NCBI RefSeq assembly: GCF_002968285.2
Contig: NZ_CP134400.1
Span: 2,108,001 to 2,172,000 of the forward strand
DNA length: 64,000 bases
Direction: 5' to 3'
From: Mycobacterium sp. ITM-2016-00318
GTDB taxonomy: Bacteria; Actinomycetota; Actinomycetes; Mycobacteriales; Mycobacteriaceae
In this document: positions 1-8,532 of the stretch, in pieces
Layout: every line of letters starts with the position of its first letter
Numbering within the stretch: the stretch's first letter is position 1
Program-made: the position numbers and the translations under genes
The notes under the pieces: model-generated
Seen by the model: the letters and a program-made list of their open reading frames with translations, nothing else
What the model was told of the DNA's origin: nothing
Databases searched by the model: none

Positions 1-221
1 TCGTTCCATGATTTGGCGCCCATCTGCTTGGGCGTGGTCTCCGCCTGCAGCCGAGTCAGCAGCCGATGGGACTGAGTGGGCGCTTGGCATGTCAGTGTCT
101 CGAAATCGTCGATGACCGCGAGCAACTCGGTGCGATTCAACGCGTCGAGGTCGCAGGCGGCGAAGGCGTCGTAGGCGGCGCGCAGGTTCGCCATCGCCTC
201 TCGTACCGCAGCCGCTGACAT
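1..221 (-). CDS. DUF222 / HNH endonuclease family protein (13E12-type), N-terminal part
   Basis: Only about 73 N-terminal residues lie in the window; the gene continues past the left edge. They include the stretches AMANLRAAYDAFAACDLDAL, LAVIDDFETLTCQ and TPKQMGAKSW, which I recognise from mycobacterial DUF222 proteins. These proteins normally carry a C-terminal HNH nuclease domain, not visible here. The family is multicopy in mycobacteria and includes the REP13E12 genes linked to prophage-like elements, so the copy may mark a recombination-prone site. The start is taken at the ATG at 221. An in-frame ATG at 236 would add five residues. The function of individual copies is unknown. Confidence 0.7.
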   Translation of the reverse strand, partial: MSAAAVREAMANLRAAYDAFAACDLDALNRTELLAVIDDFETLTCQAPTQSHRLLTRLQAETTPKQMGAKSWN

Positions 222-317
222 AGTTCGAACATACATTCGACTGCCGACACATCCAGTAACTCAAGCTGCGGTCGTGACTTGATCGAGGCCCGGAGCGCGC
301 CGGTAGGTTTTACGCGC

Positions 318-1310
318 ATGAAGCTTTCGTGCGCCTTGGTCACCACCGTCGACTCGCCGGAACTGATCGCCGAGGCGGAACGGCTCGGCTACCACCGGGC
401 GTGGCTGTACGACTCGCCCGCGATCACCTCAGACGTGTGGATGGCGCTGGCGCTGGCGGCGCAGCGGACGTCGACGATCGGCCTCGGACCGGGAGTGCTG
501 GTACCGAGCCTGCGCCACCCCATGACGAATGCGGCCGCCATCGCCACCCTCGCCGCGCTTGCGCCCAGCCGGGTCGCGGTCGCTCTCGGGTCAGGCTTCA
601 CCGGCCGCTACATTCTCGGAAAACGGCCGCTCCCATGGGCATTCGTCGAGCGGTACGTGACCGCGCTGCGGGCGTTGCTACGCGGTGACACCGTGCAGTG
701 GGAAGACGCCCCGATCCGCATGCTGCACACCGAGGGGTTCGTCGCCGACCGTCCCGTCGAGGTCGAGGTGCTCATCGGAGCCGACGGCCCCAAAGGCACC
801 GCGGTCGCCGAACGGGTGGCCGACGGGGTCTTCGCCGCGGGCGTGCCGAACCCGGCGGCAGCGGGCAGACCCTATTCGCTGCTGCAGTTCGGCACGGTGC
901 TCGACGACGGCGAAGACTGCCACAGTGAGCGCGTACTGCAGCGCGCCGGGCACGGCCTTGCCGTGGTGTTTCACGCCCTGTTCGAACGCAACGGGCCCGA
1001 CGCCGTTCGCGCGCTACCCGGCGGCAAGGAATGGGTGCGGGCCATCGAGGCGATTCCACCCGCCGAACGTCACCTCGTCACCCATGAAGGTCATCTCGTC
1101 CGGCTAACCGCTGTGGACACCGAGGCGGTCGCGCTGGCGGCCGACCTGCTTCCGCAGTTCACTTTCAGCGGGACGGCCGGCCAACTCCGGGCACGCGTCG
1201 CCGAATACGAGGCGGGCGGCGTGACCGAGCTCGTCTATCAGCCCGCAGGCCCCGATATCGCAGGAGAACTCGGCCGCATGATGGCCGCCGTCGGTGACCC
1301 TTCGTCCTGA
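318..1310 (+). CDS. LLM-class (F420-type) oxidoreductase
   Basis: This is a 330-residue protein of the bacterial luciferase-like monooxygenase fold. Mycobacterial members mostly use F420, less often FMN. Visible marks are the early strand MKLSCALVTTVDSPELI, the AERLGYHRAWLYDSP segment after the first helix, and IGLGPGVLVPSLRHPM with RVAVALGSGFTGR in the middle of the barrel. An in-frame start at 279 exists, but the first strand of the fold begins at the ATG at 318, so I used that. It stands alone, read towards rlmN, with a decayed transporter fragment downstream. The substrate cannot be read from sequence. Confidence 0.8.
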   Translation: MKLSCALVTTVDSPELIAEAERLGYHRAWLYDSPAITSDVWMALALAAQRTSTIGLGPGVLVPSLRHPMTNAAAIATLAALAPSRVAVALGSGFTGRYILGKRPLPWAFVERYVTALRALLRGDTVQWEDAPIRMLHTEGFVADRPVEVEVLIGADGPKGTAVAERVADGVFAAGVPNPAAAGRPYSLLQFGTVLDDGEDCHSERVLQRAGHGLAVVFHALFERNGPDAVRALPGGKEWVRAIEAIPPAERHLVTHEGHLVRLTAVDTEAVALAADLLPQFTFSGTAGQLRARVAEYEAGGVTELVYQPAGPDIAGELGRMMAAVGDPSS

Positions 1311-1504
1311 CGCTGTTTACGGGACACGCGAGCGTTCAGCCAACACGCCGCCGCGCCGACGCCCAGCCCGACGGCGATTCCAATGTCCGGCCGTTGACCG
1401 AGCATCAGCCAGGAGAGCACCCCGGCAACGGCGGGAATCACCGCGAACAGCATCGCCACCGCCGCCGCGCCGTAATTGCCGATCGCGCGCACGCCAATCA
1501 ATTT
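1308..1504 (-). pseudogene. Remnant of an EamA/DMT-type transporter (C-terminal end)
   Basis: On the minus strand, the stretch from about 1504 to 1308 encodes two hydrophobic helices, AVAMLFAVIPAVAGVLSWLM and IAVGLGVGAAACW, separated by LGQRPD. This is the layout of the last two membrane helices of an EamA-family permease. No upstream part of a transporter is present, because the frame runs straight into the divergent 5' end of rlmN. I therefore read it as a truncated relic rather than a working gene. Its 3' end overlaps the end of the LLM gene by a few bases. Confidence 0.45.
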
Positions 1505-1538
1505 CCGCCAGCTGTGGATGGGATACTGACAAAAGCCC

Positions 1539-2654
1539 ATGCCAACCTCTCTGCCGCTGATTTTCGATCCGCCGCGACGCTCGATGCCGCCGCGCCACTT
1601 CGCCGACTTCGACGAGGCCGGTCGCGTCGACGCCGTCGCTGAGCTCGGCCTGCCGAAGTTCCGTGCCAAACAGCTGGCCAACCAGTATTACGGCCGGTTC
1701 ATTGCCGACCCGCGCGACATGACCGACCTGCCCGCCGCGGCGCGTGAACAGGTGGCCGAGGCGTTGTTCCCCCGGTTGCTCGACGCCGCGCAGGAGATCG
1801 AATGCGATGCGGGGGAGACCCGCAAGATGCTGTGGCGCGCGGTGGACGGCACGACGTTCGAGTCGGTGCTGATGCGCTACCCACAGCGCAACACGGTGTG
1901 CATCTCGTCGCAGGCGGGATGTGGGATGGCGTGTCCCTTCTGCGCTACCGGGCAGGGCGGCCTCAAGCGCAATCTGTCGACGGCCGAGATCCTCGAACAG
2001 GTGCGTGCCGCCGCGGTGGAACTGCGCGACCGCGACGGCGACGGGATCGCGCGCGGCGGCCGCCTCTCGAACATCGTGTTCATGGGGATGGGTGAGCCGC
2101 TGGCCAACTACAACCGAGTGCTCGCGGCGGTTCGCCGCATCACCGCACCGCCGCCGAACGGCTTCGGCATCTCGGCGCGTTCGGTGACGGTGTCGACGGT
2201 CGGACTGGCACCGGCGATCCGCAAGCTGGCCGACGAGCGTCTCGGCGTGACACTGGCGTTGTCACTGCACGCTCCTGACGACGAGCTGCGCGACACGTTG
2301 GTGCCGGTGAACAACCGGTGGAAGGTGTCCGAAGCTCTCGACGCCGCACGGTATTACGCAGATGTGACAGGCAGACGGGTGTCGATCGAATACGCACTGA
2401 TCCGCGATGTCAACGATCAACCATGGCGAGCCGATCTGCTGGGCAAACGTCTGCACGGCGCGCTGGGTCCGCTGGTGCACGTCAACTTGATTCCGCTGAA
2501 CCCGACGCCGGGCAGCGAGTGGGACGCCAGTCCCAAGGCGGCCGAACGCGAGTTCGTCAGGCGCGTCCGCGAGCGCGGGGTGTCGTGCACCGTGCGAGAT
2601 ACCCGTGGCCGCGAAATCGCCGCCGCCTGTGGGCAATTGGCAGCTCAGAGCTGA
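1539..2654 (+). CDS. rlmN: 23S rRNA/tRNA adenine-C2 methyltransferase RlmN
   Basis: Radical-SAM dual-specificity methyltransferase that modifies A2503 of 23S rRNA and A37 of some tRNAs. The 371 residues match the family length. The iron-sulfur cluster motif CxxxCxxC is at Cys128, Cys132 and Cys135 (CGMACPFC). The methyl-carrier cysteine is Cys364 in AAACGQLA, and the second catalytic cysteine region is [19 protein letters not shown] and LSLHAPDD are also conserved. The start at 1539 agrees with my memory of the M. tuberculosis protein Rv2880c. Housekeeping gene; it marks the left boundary of conserved mycobacterial gene order in this window. Confidence 0.97.
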   Translation: MPTSLPLIFDPPRRSMPPRHFADFDEAGRVDAVAELGLPKFRAKQLANQYYGRFIADPRDMTDLPAAAREQVAEALFPRLLDAAQEIECDAGETRKMLWRAVDGTTFESVLMRYPQRNTVCISSQAGCGMACPFCATGQGGLKRNLSTAEILEQVRAAAVELRDRDGDGIARGGRLSNIVFMGMGEPLANYNRVLAAVRRITAPPPNGFGISARSVTVSTVGLAPAIRKLADERLGVTLALSLHAPDDELRDTLVPVNNRWKVSEALDAARYYADVTGRRVSIEYALIRDVNDQPWRADLLGKRLHGALGPLVHVNLIPLNPTPGSEWDASPKAAEREFVRRVRERGVSCTVRDTRGREIAAACGQLAAQS

Positions 2655-3076
2655 TCATCGCGCGGGGAGCCAGCCGTCCACACCATCTCCTCGCGCAGGC
2701 TTCTGCTGCGCCAGCCGTCCGGGGTGCGAACCAGGTCGTGGTGGTAATAGCCGCCGAACACGGCGGTCTCGGCAACGCCGGAGAAACGCGTCGGGTTGTA
2801 GAACATCGCGCGGACCCGCGCGGTGTCGCCGTCGATGGTCGACTCGACGTTGGTGATGTAGTGCATGCTCATCGTGACCAGTTCTGAGAACATGCCGGTC
2901 AAGAACTCGATCGCTTCGTCGACTGAGCCCACGAACACGTCAGCCGAGTAGTCGATGTGGGCGTCGTCGGTGAACACCGATCGGTACAGTTCCCAATCCT
3001 TGGTGTCGACGGCGCGCGCGTATCTGTTGAGGAGCGCGACGATCGCGAGTTCGTCGCTGACGGGTTGCGAGGCCAT
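2645..3076 (-). CDS. SnoaL/NTF2-like family protein
   Basis: A 143-residue small alpha+beta protein of the SnoaL-like superfamily. It opens with [36 protein letters not shown], the helix-helix-strand entry of that fold, and ends with [20 protein letters not shown]. Relatives include ring-hydroxylating dioxygenase beta subunits, ketosteroid isomerases and dehydratases, so a small isomerase, dehydratase or binding role in ring or lipid breakdown is plausible but unproven. Its start abuts the stop of the TetR gene upstream, so the two are probably cotranscribed. Its 3' end overlaps rlmN by about 10 bp in convergent orientation. Confidence 0.8.
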   Translation of the reverse strand: MASQPVSDELAIVALLNRYARAVDTKDWELYRSVFTDDAHIDYSADVFVGSVDEAIEFLTGMFSELVTMSMHYITNVESTIDGDTARVRAMFYNPTRFSGVAETAVFGGYYHHDLVRTPDGWRSRSLREEMVWTAGSPRDDQL

Positions 3077-3633
3077 CAGGTGGCCGGCTTGATACCGACC
3101 GCGTGACGCAGCTGCGCAAGGAACTGGTCATCGTCGTCGCTGCGAACGATGTAGTGCGAGATCGCAACCCGGATGGCCGTCGCGGCCTTGATATCGCTGT
3201 TGGCTCCCGACAGCAGCTTCCGCAGCCGGGCCCGCATGATCGGGATGATCCGCGTCAGCTGCGTGATGACGACTTCCGGCTCGATGTCGACCAGCCGCAC
3301 ACCCGAGTAGGAGTGCTGATAGGAGACGATGAACCTCAGTGCCGCGTCGAGCTTGTCGGTGCCTCGCAGTCCCGCGGTGGCGCGGCCGATGCCGGTGTCG
3401 AACATCTCGCGCTCGTAGACGCCGAACGCGTGCAGCAACTCGCTCTTGTCGGCGAACCAGCGGTACAGCGTGGGACGCGATACGCCTGCCTGCAGCGCCA
3501 CCTCGGAAAGGCTGAGCTTGGTCTGTCCGCTGCGGCCGAGCACCTCAGCGGTGGCCACCAGGATTCGGCGCCGGGTCGAGGTGTCTTCGGCGTCGCCCGG
3601 TGCTTCCTTGCGGTCGCGCAGCGGTTCGTTCAC
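3076..3633 (-). CDS. TetR-family transcriptional regulator (twin A)
   Basis: A regulator of about 185 residues. The DNA-binding domain is at the N terminus: TRRRILVATAEVLGRSGQTK, then helix-turn-helix LSLSEVALQAGVSRPTLYRWFADKSELL. The C-terminal half is a ligand-sensing helical domain ending in DDDDQFLAQLRHAVGIKPAT. A longer in-frame reading from 3777 would overlap the upstream kinase gene, so I used the GTG at 3633. The protein is clearly paralogous to the regulator at 6016-6558 throughout its length, including the shared SRPTLYRWFA and VRSDDDDQFLAQLRHA stretches. See the operator findings for its likely sites. Confidence 0.88.
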   Translation of the reverse strand: MNEPLRDRKEAPGDAEDTSTRRRILVATAEVLGRSGQTKLSLSEVALQAGVSRPTLYRWFADKSELLHAFGVYEREMFDTGIGRATAGLRGTDKLDAALRFIVSYQHSYSGVRLVDIEPEVVITQLTRIIPIMRARLRKLLSGANSDIKAATAIRVAISHYIVRSDDDDQFLAQLRHAVGIKPAT

Positions 3634-3676
3634 GTCAGGCCTCACTCGTCGGGATTCAAAGATCGTAGAGCCTGGG

Positions 3677-4792
3677 TCACAGTGACTTCTCCAAGAGTGC
3701 GACCGTGTCGAGGTCTTCGAGCGCGGCGACGCCTCGCCGCAGGCCCTCCATCGCGATGGCCTCGGCCTGCATACCACCCATCCCCGCGGTGATCAGCGGC
3801 GCGACGTAGGCATAGAGCGCGCCGGAGCGGTAGCGGTCCCACAACTCGTCGCGACCGAGTTCGGGGCCGCCTGCGCCTGACAGGGCTCGGCGATAGCTGT
3901 CGAGCAGTTCCCGCTGGTGCGATCGACGGTCGTCCGTCGTCATGCTCGTGACGAGTGCGTAGGCCAGTTCGCGGCCGGGGTGCCCGCGTCGCACGAACTG
4001 CCAGTCCAACAGCCCCGCCTGGCCGTTGCGGAAGTAGATGTTTCCGGGGTGGGCGTCACCGTGGGTCACGGTGTTCGGCGTCCTGTCCATGACGGCGGCG
4101 ACCGCGCGGTAGTTGTCGGCGATGAACCGGCCGTGCTCGACGGGGACATCGGTCTTTTCGACGAGTCGACGCACCGACGTCTTCAACAGTGGGCCCGTCA
4201 CGAGCGCCGCGGTGTCGGCCGAGATGCTGTAGATCCAGTCGGGCACCCGCTCCCAGTACGTCGCGTGCAGACGGGCCAGCAGCTCGACCACCTGGCTTAC
4301 CTGATCGGGGGTGAGCGGATGAAGAGTGTCGGGGAATTCGCAGTGGTCGACGGCCAGGTCCTCGAGCACGAGCACGAAGCGGCCGGTGACCGAATCGAAC
4401 TCGGAGCCGTAATAGCGCGGAACGTTGGACAGTTCCGGGGCGAGCTCTCGGTAGAACCGCGTCTCGGTCTCGGCCAGCCTGCCCAACTCGCCCATGAGAC
4501 GGGTCGCCGAGGTTTCTGCTGCCATCTTGACGAACGCCGACGCCGGCACGCCGTCTCCGGTCAGGGCCAGCCTGGCGCGTGACGATGTCCCCGCATCGCC
4601 GTCGATGACCGACACCGACGTCACGGTGGTGCCCATGATCCGTGAGAGAGCTCGGGCGTCGAGATCACCGATCGTGCGGGGCAGCGAGCGCATGCGTCCG
4701 ACGGTCAGGTCGGCCGCGACTCTCTGCATACCGCGACCCAGATGGGCGGCCAGCCCGATGACGGGTCCGACCCGGCCTGCTGTCTGCGGCAC
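3677..4792 (-). CDS. Phosphotransferase of the aminoglycoside/choline-kinase-like fold
   Basis: A 371-residue APH-fold kinase. The catalytic loop is VTHGDAHPGNIYF (HxDxHxxN type), followed by the metal-binding DWQ of LLDWQFVRRGHPGRELAY. LVLEDLAV resembles the hinge. Such proteins phosphorylate small hydroxyl compounds; several lie in lipid and steroid catabolic clusters. The substrate here is unknown. AGGAGG at 4798-4803 is at ideal distance from the GTG at 4792, so that start is preferred to the GTG at 4798. It is divergent from the CoA-transferase gene across a palindromic operator at 4829-4854. Confidence 0.8.
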   Translation of the reverse strand: MPQTAGRVGPVIGLAAHLGRGMQRVAADLTVGRMRSLPRTIGDLDARALSRIMGTTVTSVSVIDGDAGTSSRARLALTGDGVPASAFVKMAAETSATRLMGELGRLAETETRFYRELAPELSNVPRYYGSEFDSVTGRFVLVLEDLAVDHCEFPDTLHPLTPDQVSQVVELLARLHATYWERVPDWIYSISADTAALVTGPLLKTSVRRLVEKTDVPVEHGRFIADNYRAVAAVMDRTPNTVTHGDAHPGNIYFRNGQAGLLDWQFVRRGHPGRELAYALVTSMTTDDRRSHQRELLDSYRRALSGAGGPELGRDELWDRYRSGALYAYVAPLITAGMGGMQAEAIAMEGLRRGVAALEDLDTVALLEKSL

Positions 4793-4828
4793 CGCCACCT
4801 CCTAGTCTTGGTCTGGAGCCAGGCAAGC

Positions 4829-4854
4829 TTTACAAACTCGCCTAGGTTTGTAAA
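4829..4854. promoter_or_regulatory. Perfect palindromic operator TTTACA-N14-TGTAAA
   Basis: TTTACAAAC and GTTTGTAAA are exact inverted repeats separated by 8 bp. The site lies between the divergent kinase and CoA-transferase genes, 20 bp before the CoA-transferase start. Six further sites with the same half-site and 14-nt spacing occur upstream of other genes in the region. A TetR dimer, most simply one of the twins encoded nearby, is the likely binder. That link is inferred. Confidence 0.75.
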
Positions 4855-4874
4855 CCCCTGGAGGAGGGATCGAC

Positions 4875-6035
4875 ATGGCCGGACCTTTGGAGGGCATCCG
4901 AGTCGTCGAACTCGGCGTGTGGGTCGCGGGCCCCGCGGCGGGCGGCATCCTGGCCGACTGGGGAGCCGACGTGGTCAAGATCGAACCGCCGACGGGCGAC
5001 CCGGCTCGCATGTTCGGCCGGATGCTGGGCCTCGAGGATGGCGCGAGCCCGCCGTTCGAGATGGACAACCGCGGTAAGCGCAGCGTGGCGCTCGATCTCA
5101 CGACCGACGACGATCGAGGTCTCGCGCTCGAGTTGGTCGGCGGTGCCGATGTTTTCATCACCAACGTCCGGCCTGGCGCGCTTGGCCGCATCGGACTGGA
5201 CTTCGAGACGGTTGCCGAACTCAACCCCCGTCTGATCTACGGGCTGATCACCGGTTACGGGACGGCCGGGCCGGACGCCGACCGCGCCGCTTACGACGTC
5301 GCAGCGTTCTGGGCGCGGGCCGGGCTGGCGCATCTGCTGACGCGCCCAGGCGACACTCCGCCCTTCCAGCGCGGCGGCATGGGGGACCACACGGCGGGAA
5401 TGACGTTGGTGGCCGCGGTATCCGCCGCACTCGTCGCCCGTGCGCGCACCGGCGTCGGCCAACTGGTGTCCACCTCGCTGTACCGACAGGGCGCCTACAC
5501 CGTCAGCTTCGACCTGAACACGTTCCTCATGACAGGCCACGCCATCGCGATCGGGCAGCGCGAGTCCATGGCCAACCCCTGCATGAACAACTACGCCGCG
5601 GCGGACGGCAAGCGGTTCTGGATCGTCGGCCTCGAGGTCGATCGGCACTGGGGGCCACTGTGCCGGGTCGTTCGACGCCCCGACTGGCTTGCCACCTATC
5701 CGCGACCACGCGACCGGGCGGCCAACTCGGTGGAGATCATCGGCGCGCTCGACGAGATCTTCGCGACCAGGCCACTTGACGAGTGGGCGGAACTGTTTGC
5801 GGCTGAACCGGATTTCTTCTGGTCGCCGATCAACTCGGTCGAGGATGTCATCGCCGACGAGCAGTTCCACGCCGCCGGCGGCATCGTGTATGTGCCAGAC
5901 GGCGATTCCAGCGTTCCGATGGTGGCCACCCCCGCCGACTTCCACGGCACCCCGTGGGAGACCCGCTCTGCCGCGCCCGCGGTGGGCCAACACACAGAGG
6001 AAGTGCTCGCCGAGCTCAGGTCGCGGCGTGCTTGA
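4875..6035 (+). CDS. Family III CoA transferase (CaiB/BaiF type)
   Basis: 386 residues, typical length. The family start GPLEGIRVVELGVWVAGPAAGGILADWGADVVKIEPPTGDPAR is present. The nucleotide-binding RGKRSVALDL and DVFITNVRPGALGRIGLD region follow, where the Asp that carries the CoA thioester in this family is expected. Further on is GYGTAGPDADRAAYD. The enzyme moves CoA from one acyl-CoA to a carboxylic acid and so activates a substrate for beta-oxidation-like breakdown. A strong ribosome site, GGAGGAGGG, precedes the ATG. The palindromic operator just upstream suggests substrate-induced expression. Confidence 0.92.
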   Translation: MAGPLEGIRVVELGVWVAGPAAGGILADWGADVVKIEPPTGDPARMFGRMLGLEDGASPPFEMDNRGKRSVALDLTTDDDRGLALELVGGADVFITNVRPGALGRIGLDFETVAELNPRLIYGLITGYGTAGPDADRAAYDVAAFWARAGLAHLLTRPGDTPPFQRGGMGDHTAGMTLVAAVSAALVARARTGVGQLVSTSLYRQGAYTVSFDLNTFLMTGHAIAIGQRESMANPCMNNYAAADGKRFWIVGLEVDRHWGPLCRVVRRPDWLATYPRPRDRAANSVEIIGALDEIFATRPLDEWAELFAAEPDFFWSPINSVEDVIADEQFHAAGGIVYVPDGDSSVPMVATPADFHGTPWETRSAAPAVGQHTEEVLAELRSRRA

Positions 6036-6558
6036 CGCCAGCGGCATGGCGTAGTTGTGCGAGGAACTGGTCGTCGTCATCGCTGCGAACCAGGTAGTGC
6101 GACACCGCGACTCGGACTGCTGTCGCCACCGCGAGCGCGGCGTCGGGCCCCTGCGCGAGACGCTCGAGGCGATCGCGCATCAGCGGGATGGCACGGGCCA
6201 GTCGCCGGATGACCTGTGCCGGTTCGATGTCGATCATCCGCAGGCCGGGATAGGACTGCTGGTACTCGACGATGACGCGCAGCGCGGCATCGAGCTTTTC
6301 GCCTGCAGGCAGTCCTGCGGTCGCGTCGGCGACGGCGCGTTCGTAGTACTTGCGTTCCCAGACCACGAAGCCGTCGAGCAGATCCCGCTTCGACGCGAAC
6401 CAGCGATAGAGGGTCGGCCGTGAAACACCTGCCTGCAGCGCCACCTCTGACAGGCTCAACTTCGTCATGCCGTTGCGGCCCAGCACCTCAGCGGTCGCGG
6501 CGAGGATCCGTTGACGCGTCGAGTTGTCGTCCTCGACCGCCGCGTCCTTCATCGGCAT
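6016..6558 (-). CDS. TetR-family transcriptional regulator (twin B)
   Basis: A 180-residue TetR protein, paralogue of the regulator at 3076-3633. The helix-turn-helix is LSLSEVALQAGVSRPTLYRWFASKRDLL, and the C terminus reads SHYLVRSDDDDQFLAQLRHAAGVKHAAT. The ATG at 6558 (MPMKDAA) is used; an in-frame ATG at 6552 is also possible. Its 3' end overlaps the convergent CoA-transferase gene by 20 bp. The 5' end starts 4 bp from a TTTACA-N14-TGTCAC site shared with the divergent ferredoxin gene, the arrangement expected of an autoregulated repressor. Confidence 0.88.
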   Translation of the reverse strand: MPMKDAAVEDDNSTRQRILAATAEVLGRNGMTKLSLSEVALQAGVSRPTLYRWFASKRDLLDGFVVWERKYYERAVADATAGLPAGEKLDAALRVIVEYQQSYPGLRMIDIEPAQVIRRLARAIPLMRDRLERLAQGPDAALAVATAVRVAVSHYLVRSDDDDQFLAQLRHAAGVKHAAT

Positions 6559-6561
6559 AGC

Positions 6562-6590
6562 TTTACAAAAATCCAGTGAAATGTCACGCT
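6562..6590 (+). promoter_or_regulatory. Operator/promoter element TTTACA-N14-TGTCACGCT
   Basis: The element sits between twin TetR B (minus) and the ferredoxin gene (plus). TTTACA at 6562-6567 could be a -35 hexamer, with CACGCT at 6585-6590 in the -10 position after a 17-nt spacer. The outer hexamers also form a degenerate copy of the palindrome at 4829. The ferredoxin ATG is about 41 nt downstream behind AGGAGGG. Confidence 0.65.
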
Positions 6591-6631
6591 GAGTCTGTTT
6601 CGGCAGCCGCCCACGTTCGGCAGGAGGGATC

Positions 6632-6823
6632 ATGCGGGTCGAAGTGGACCTCGACAGGTGCACGGGACACGGCATCTGCGAATCGATCGCCGAGGACGTG
6701 TTCGAGGTGCAGGACGACGGCACGGTGCGCATCGAGGGGGATGAGCGGCCCGAGTCCGACCGCGACCGCATGCAGGGGGCCGTAACGCAGTGTCCCGCTG
6801 CGGCCCTGCGCCTGGTGGATTGA
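6632..6823 (+). CDS. Ferredoxin, [3Fe-4S] type
   Basis: A 63-residue electron carrier. The cluster motif is CTGHGIC (Cys10, His13, Cys16) with a later CP (VTQCPAAAL). His replaces the second of the usual four cysteines, which is the mark of the [3Fe-4S] ferredoxins that serve mycobacterial P450s and related oxygenases. Two P450 genes lie 2.7 and 14 kb away, but no ferredoxin reductase is present in the window. The start follows AGGAGGG at good spacing. A shared element at 6562-6590 suggests coregulation with the 8.6-13.9 kb operon. Confidence 0.92.
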   Translation: MRVEVDLDRCTGHGICESIAEDVFEVQDDGTVRIEGDERPESDRDRMQGAVTQCPAAALRLVD

Positions 6824-6824
6824 T

Positions 6825-6885
6825 CGCGAGATAGCATTCACGGCTGTGGAATGCGCGAGATCACGACCAGGAATGCTATTTCGCG
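6825..6885. terminator. Bidirectional hairpin terminator
   Basis: CGCGAGATAGCATTC at 6825-6839 pairs with GAATGCTATTTCGCG at 6871-6885 with one mismatch, around a 31-nt loop. It lies between the convergent ferredoxin and thioesterase genes. Long GC-rich intergenic hairpins of this kind are common between convergent mycobacterial genes. Confidence 0.65.
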
Positions 6886-6893
6886 GGTAGTTA

Positions 6894-7709
6894 CTAACGG
6901 CCGGGCATGGGGCGCATCAGCACGGACTGCTGGATCGCTCCGATGGCGCCCGCCTCGTCGAAAAGCGTGCCGATAGTGGTGCCGATACCGTCGGGGCCAT
7001 AGCTGGTTTCGGCGCGAACGCCGATCCACTCCCCATCGGGAATCCGGTGCACATGCGCAACCAGATCGGTGTTCATGAACATCCACTTCCGGATGTCGAG
7101 CTTGGACCCGATCCCGTTGGCGCAGTCGGCGACCGCAAACAGCCGCTCGAGCGCGGTCATGTTCTCGCCCTTGACCAGATCGACCTCCGGCTTGATCCAT
7201 GATTCGCGGGGTCCCTCGTTCAGCGGCTCGGTCAGCCATCGCCAATCTAGGCTGTGCACGTAGTTGCGATCCCAGTCCTTCTTCAGGTCGCGGCTCCACG
7301 CTTCGGCGACGGGTCGCAGCGCGGGAGCAGGGGCCTGCAGGAGGCCAGTGGTGTCGAGCTTCTGCAGCCGCCATCCGCTCGCCCTGGCGACAGGACGCGG
7401 CTGACCGTCGGGTCCTACTCCCAACATCTCGGCGCTGATCAGCTCGATCTGCTTGCCGGACCGCTCCCGCTGCGCACGCACCCAGATGTCGCCTTCGGCG
7501 GGCACGGGCCCCAACAGGTCGACCAGCACCCGGCTGAGACGGGTGTCGTCGCGCGCCTCGCAGCGTTCCAACGCGCGGGTCAACAGGGCCGAGACCGGTG
7601 CGCCGTGCTGGATCGCGGCCGTCCACGTGCTGCGCACCAGGTCGGTCGCGACGAATCTTTCGCCCTGCGGGTCGTTTTCGTCGACAAGCTCGTAGTACGA
7701 GTCACTCAT
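6894..7709 (-). CDS. Thioesterase-fold protein (TesB-like, double hotdog)
   Basis: 271 residues. The layout fits the acyl-CoA thioesterase-like double hotdog. FVATDLVRSTWTAAIQHGAPVSALLTRALER opens the first domain, and LVAHVHRIPDGEWIGVRAETSYGPDGIGTTIGTLFDEAGAIGAIQQSVLMRPM closes the second and contains the typical end strands. The expected activity is acyl-CoA hydrolysis, substrate unknown. The start overlaps the stop of the SMP-30 gene by 4 bp (ATGA), so the two are translated as one unit. Confidence 0.78.
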   Translation of the reverse strand: MSDSYYELVDENDPQGERFVATDLVRSTWTAAIQHGAPVSALLTRALERCEARDDTRLSRVLVDLLGPVPAEGDIWVRAQRERSGKQIELISAEMLGVGPDGQPRPVARASGWRLQKLDTTGLLQAPAPALRPVAEAWSRDLKKDWDRNYVHSLDWRWLTEPLNEGPRESWIKPEVDLVKGENMTALERLFAVADCANGIGSKLDIRKWMFMNTDLVAHVHRIPDGEWIGVRAETSYGPDGIGTTIGTLFDEAGAIGAIQQSVLMRPMPGR

Positions 7710-8524
7710 GGCAGGCCGGCTCCTGGGATGTCGACGGCGGTCACATCGAGTCGCGACAGTTTCGTCCCGAGAAGCCGTTGGGGATAGGCATCGGTACTCG
7801 ACAGCAGGAACAGCGTGCGGCGCTCCGGTCCACCGAGCGTGCAGGCGATCGCAGTGCGGTCACCGATGTCGATGCGATCGGTCACCGTGCCGCCCTCAAT
7901 GATTCGCTCGAACTGGTGGGCCAGCGTCATCGCCGCCCATACGCCGCCTTCTGCGTCGAGCGTGATGCCGTCGGGCGGCCCGTCGAGCCCGTCGGCGAAG
8001 ACCCGCCGATCCGAAAGCGATCCGTCGCCGCCGACAGCGAACGCGGTCAGACGCCTGCCGACCGACTCGGCGACGATCAGCGTCGATCCGTCCGGCGTGA
8101 TGACCATCCCGTTCGGGAAGTCGAGGTCCTCTGCCACGACGCTGACAGCGTTGTCGGGGTCCACCCGCACGATGACGCCGCCTTCGAACGCCTGCGAGCC
8201 GATGTAGGCGCGGCCATGCTCATCGACGACCATGTCGCCGATGCTCGCGGGCACGATGTCGGACAGGTCGGCGACGGCGTCCACGCTCTCGCCGTCATAG
8301 CGCAGCAGTGTGCGGTTCTCGGTGGAGGCGATCAGCAGCGACCCGTCGGGCCGAAACCCCAGCCCCGACGGGGCATGTCCGACAAGGGGCAGCGTGGTCA
8401 GATCACCCTGCAGGTCGACGGTGTGCACCGCCTCGCCGAGCATGTCGGAGAACCACAGCAGCCCCTCGAACCAGCGGGGGCCCTCCCCGAAGCAGAATCC
8501 GTTCGCCAGGGGCGTGAGGCTCAT
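7706..8524 (-). CDS. SMP-30/gluconolactonase-family lactonase
   Basis: 272 residues forming a six-bladed propeller. Metal-binding and family signatures include CFGEGPRWFEGLLWFSD near the start, DLDFPNGMVITPDGSTLIVAES in the middle and AEGGVWAAM later. Members hydrolyse lactones or act as calcium-dependent esterases. In a catabolic region a lactone opened after a Baeyer-Villiger or P450 step is a fair guess. It is first in a two-gene operon with the thioesterase-fold gene and divergent from the P450 operon across a shared operator at 8533-8561. Confidence 0.87.
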   Translation of the reverse strand: MSLTPLANGFCFGEGPRWFEGLLWFSDMLGEAVHTVDLQGDLTTLPLVGHAPSGLGFRPDGSLLIASTENRTLLRYDGESVDAVADLSDIVPASIGDMVVDEHGRAYIGSQAFEGGVIVRVDPDNAVSVVAEDLDFPNGMVITPDGSTLIVAESVGRRLTAFAVGGDGSLSDRRVFADGLDGPPDGITLDAEGGVWAAMTLAHQFERIIEGGTVTDRIDIGDRTAIACTLGGPERRTLFLLSSTDAYPQRLLGTKLSRLDVTAVDIPGAGLP

Positions 8525-8532
8525 CCGGTACC

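Noticed and set aside
4842..6080. A 412-codon minus-strand frame opposite the CoA transferase
   Set aside because: Low-complexity Arg/Gly/His content and no motif; the plus strand encodes a complete family III CoA transferase.
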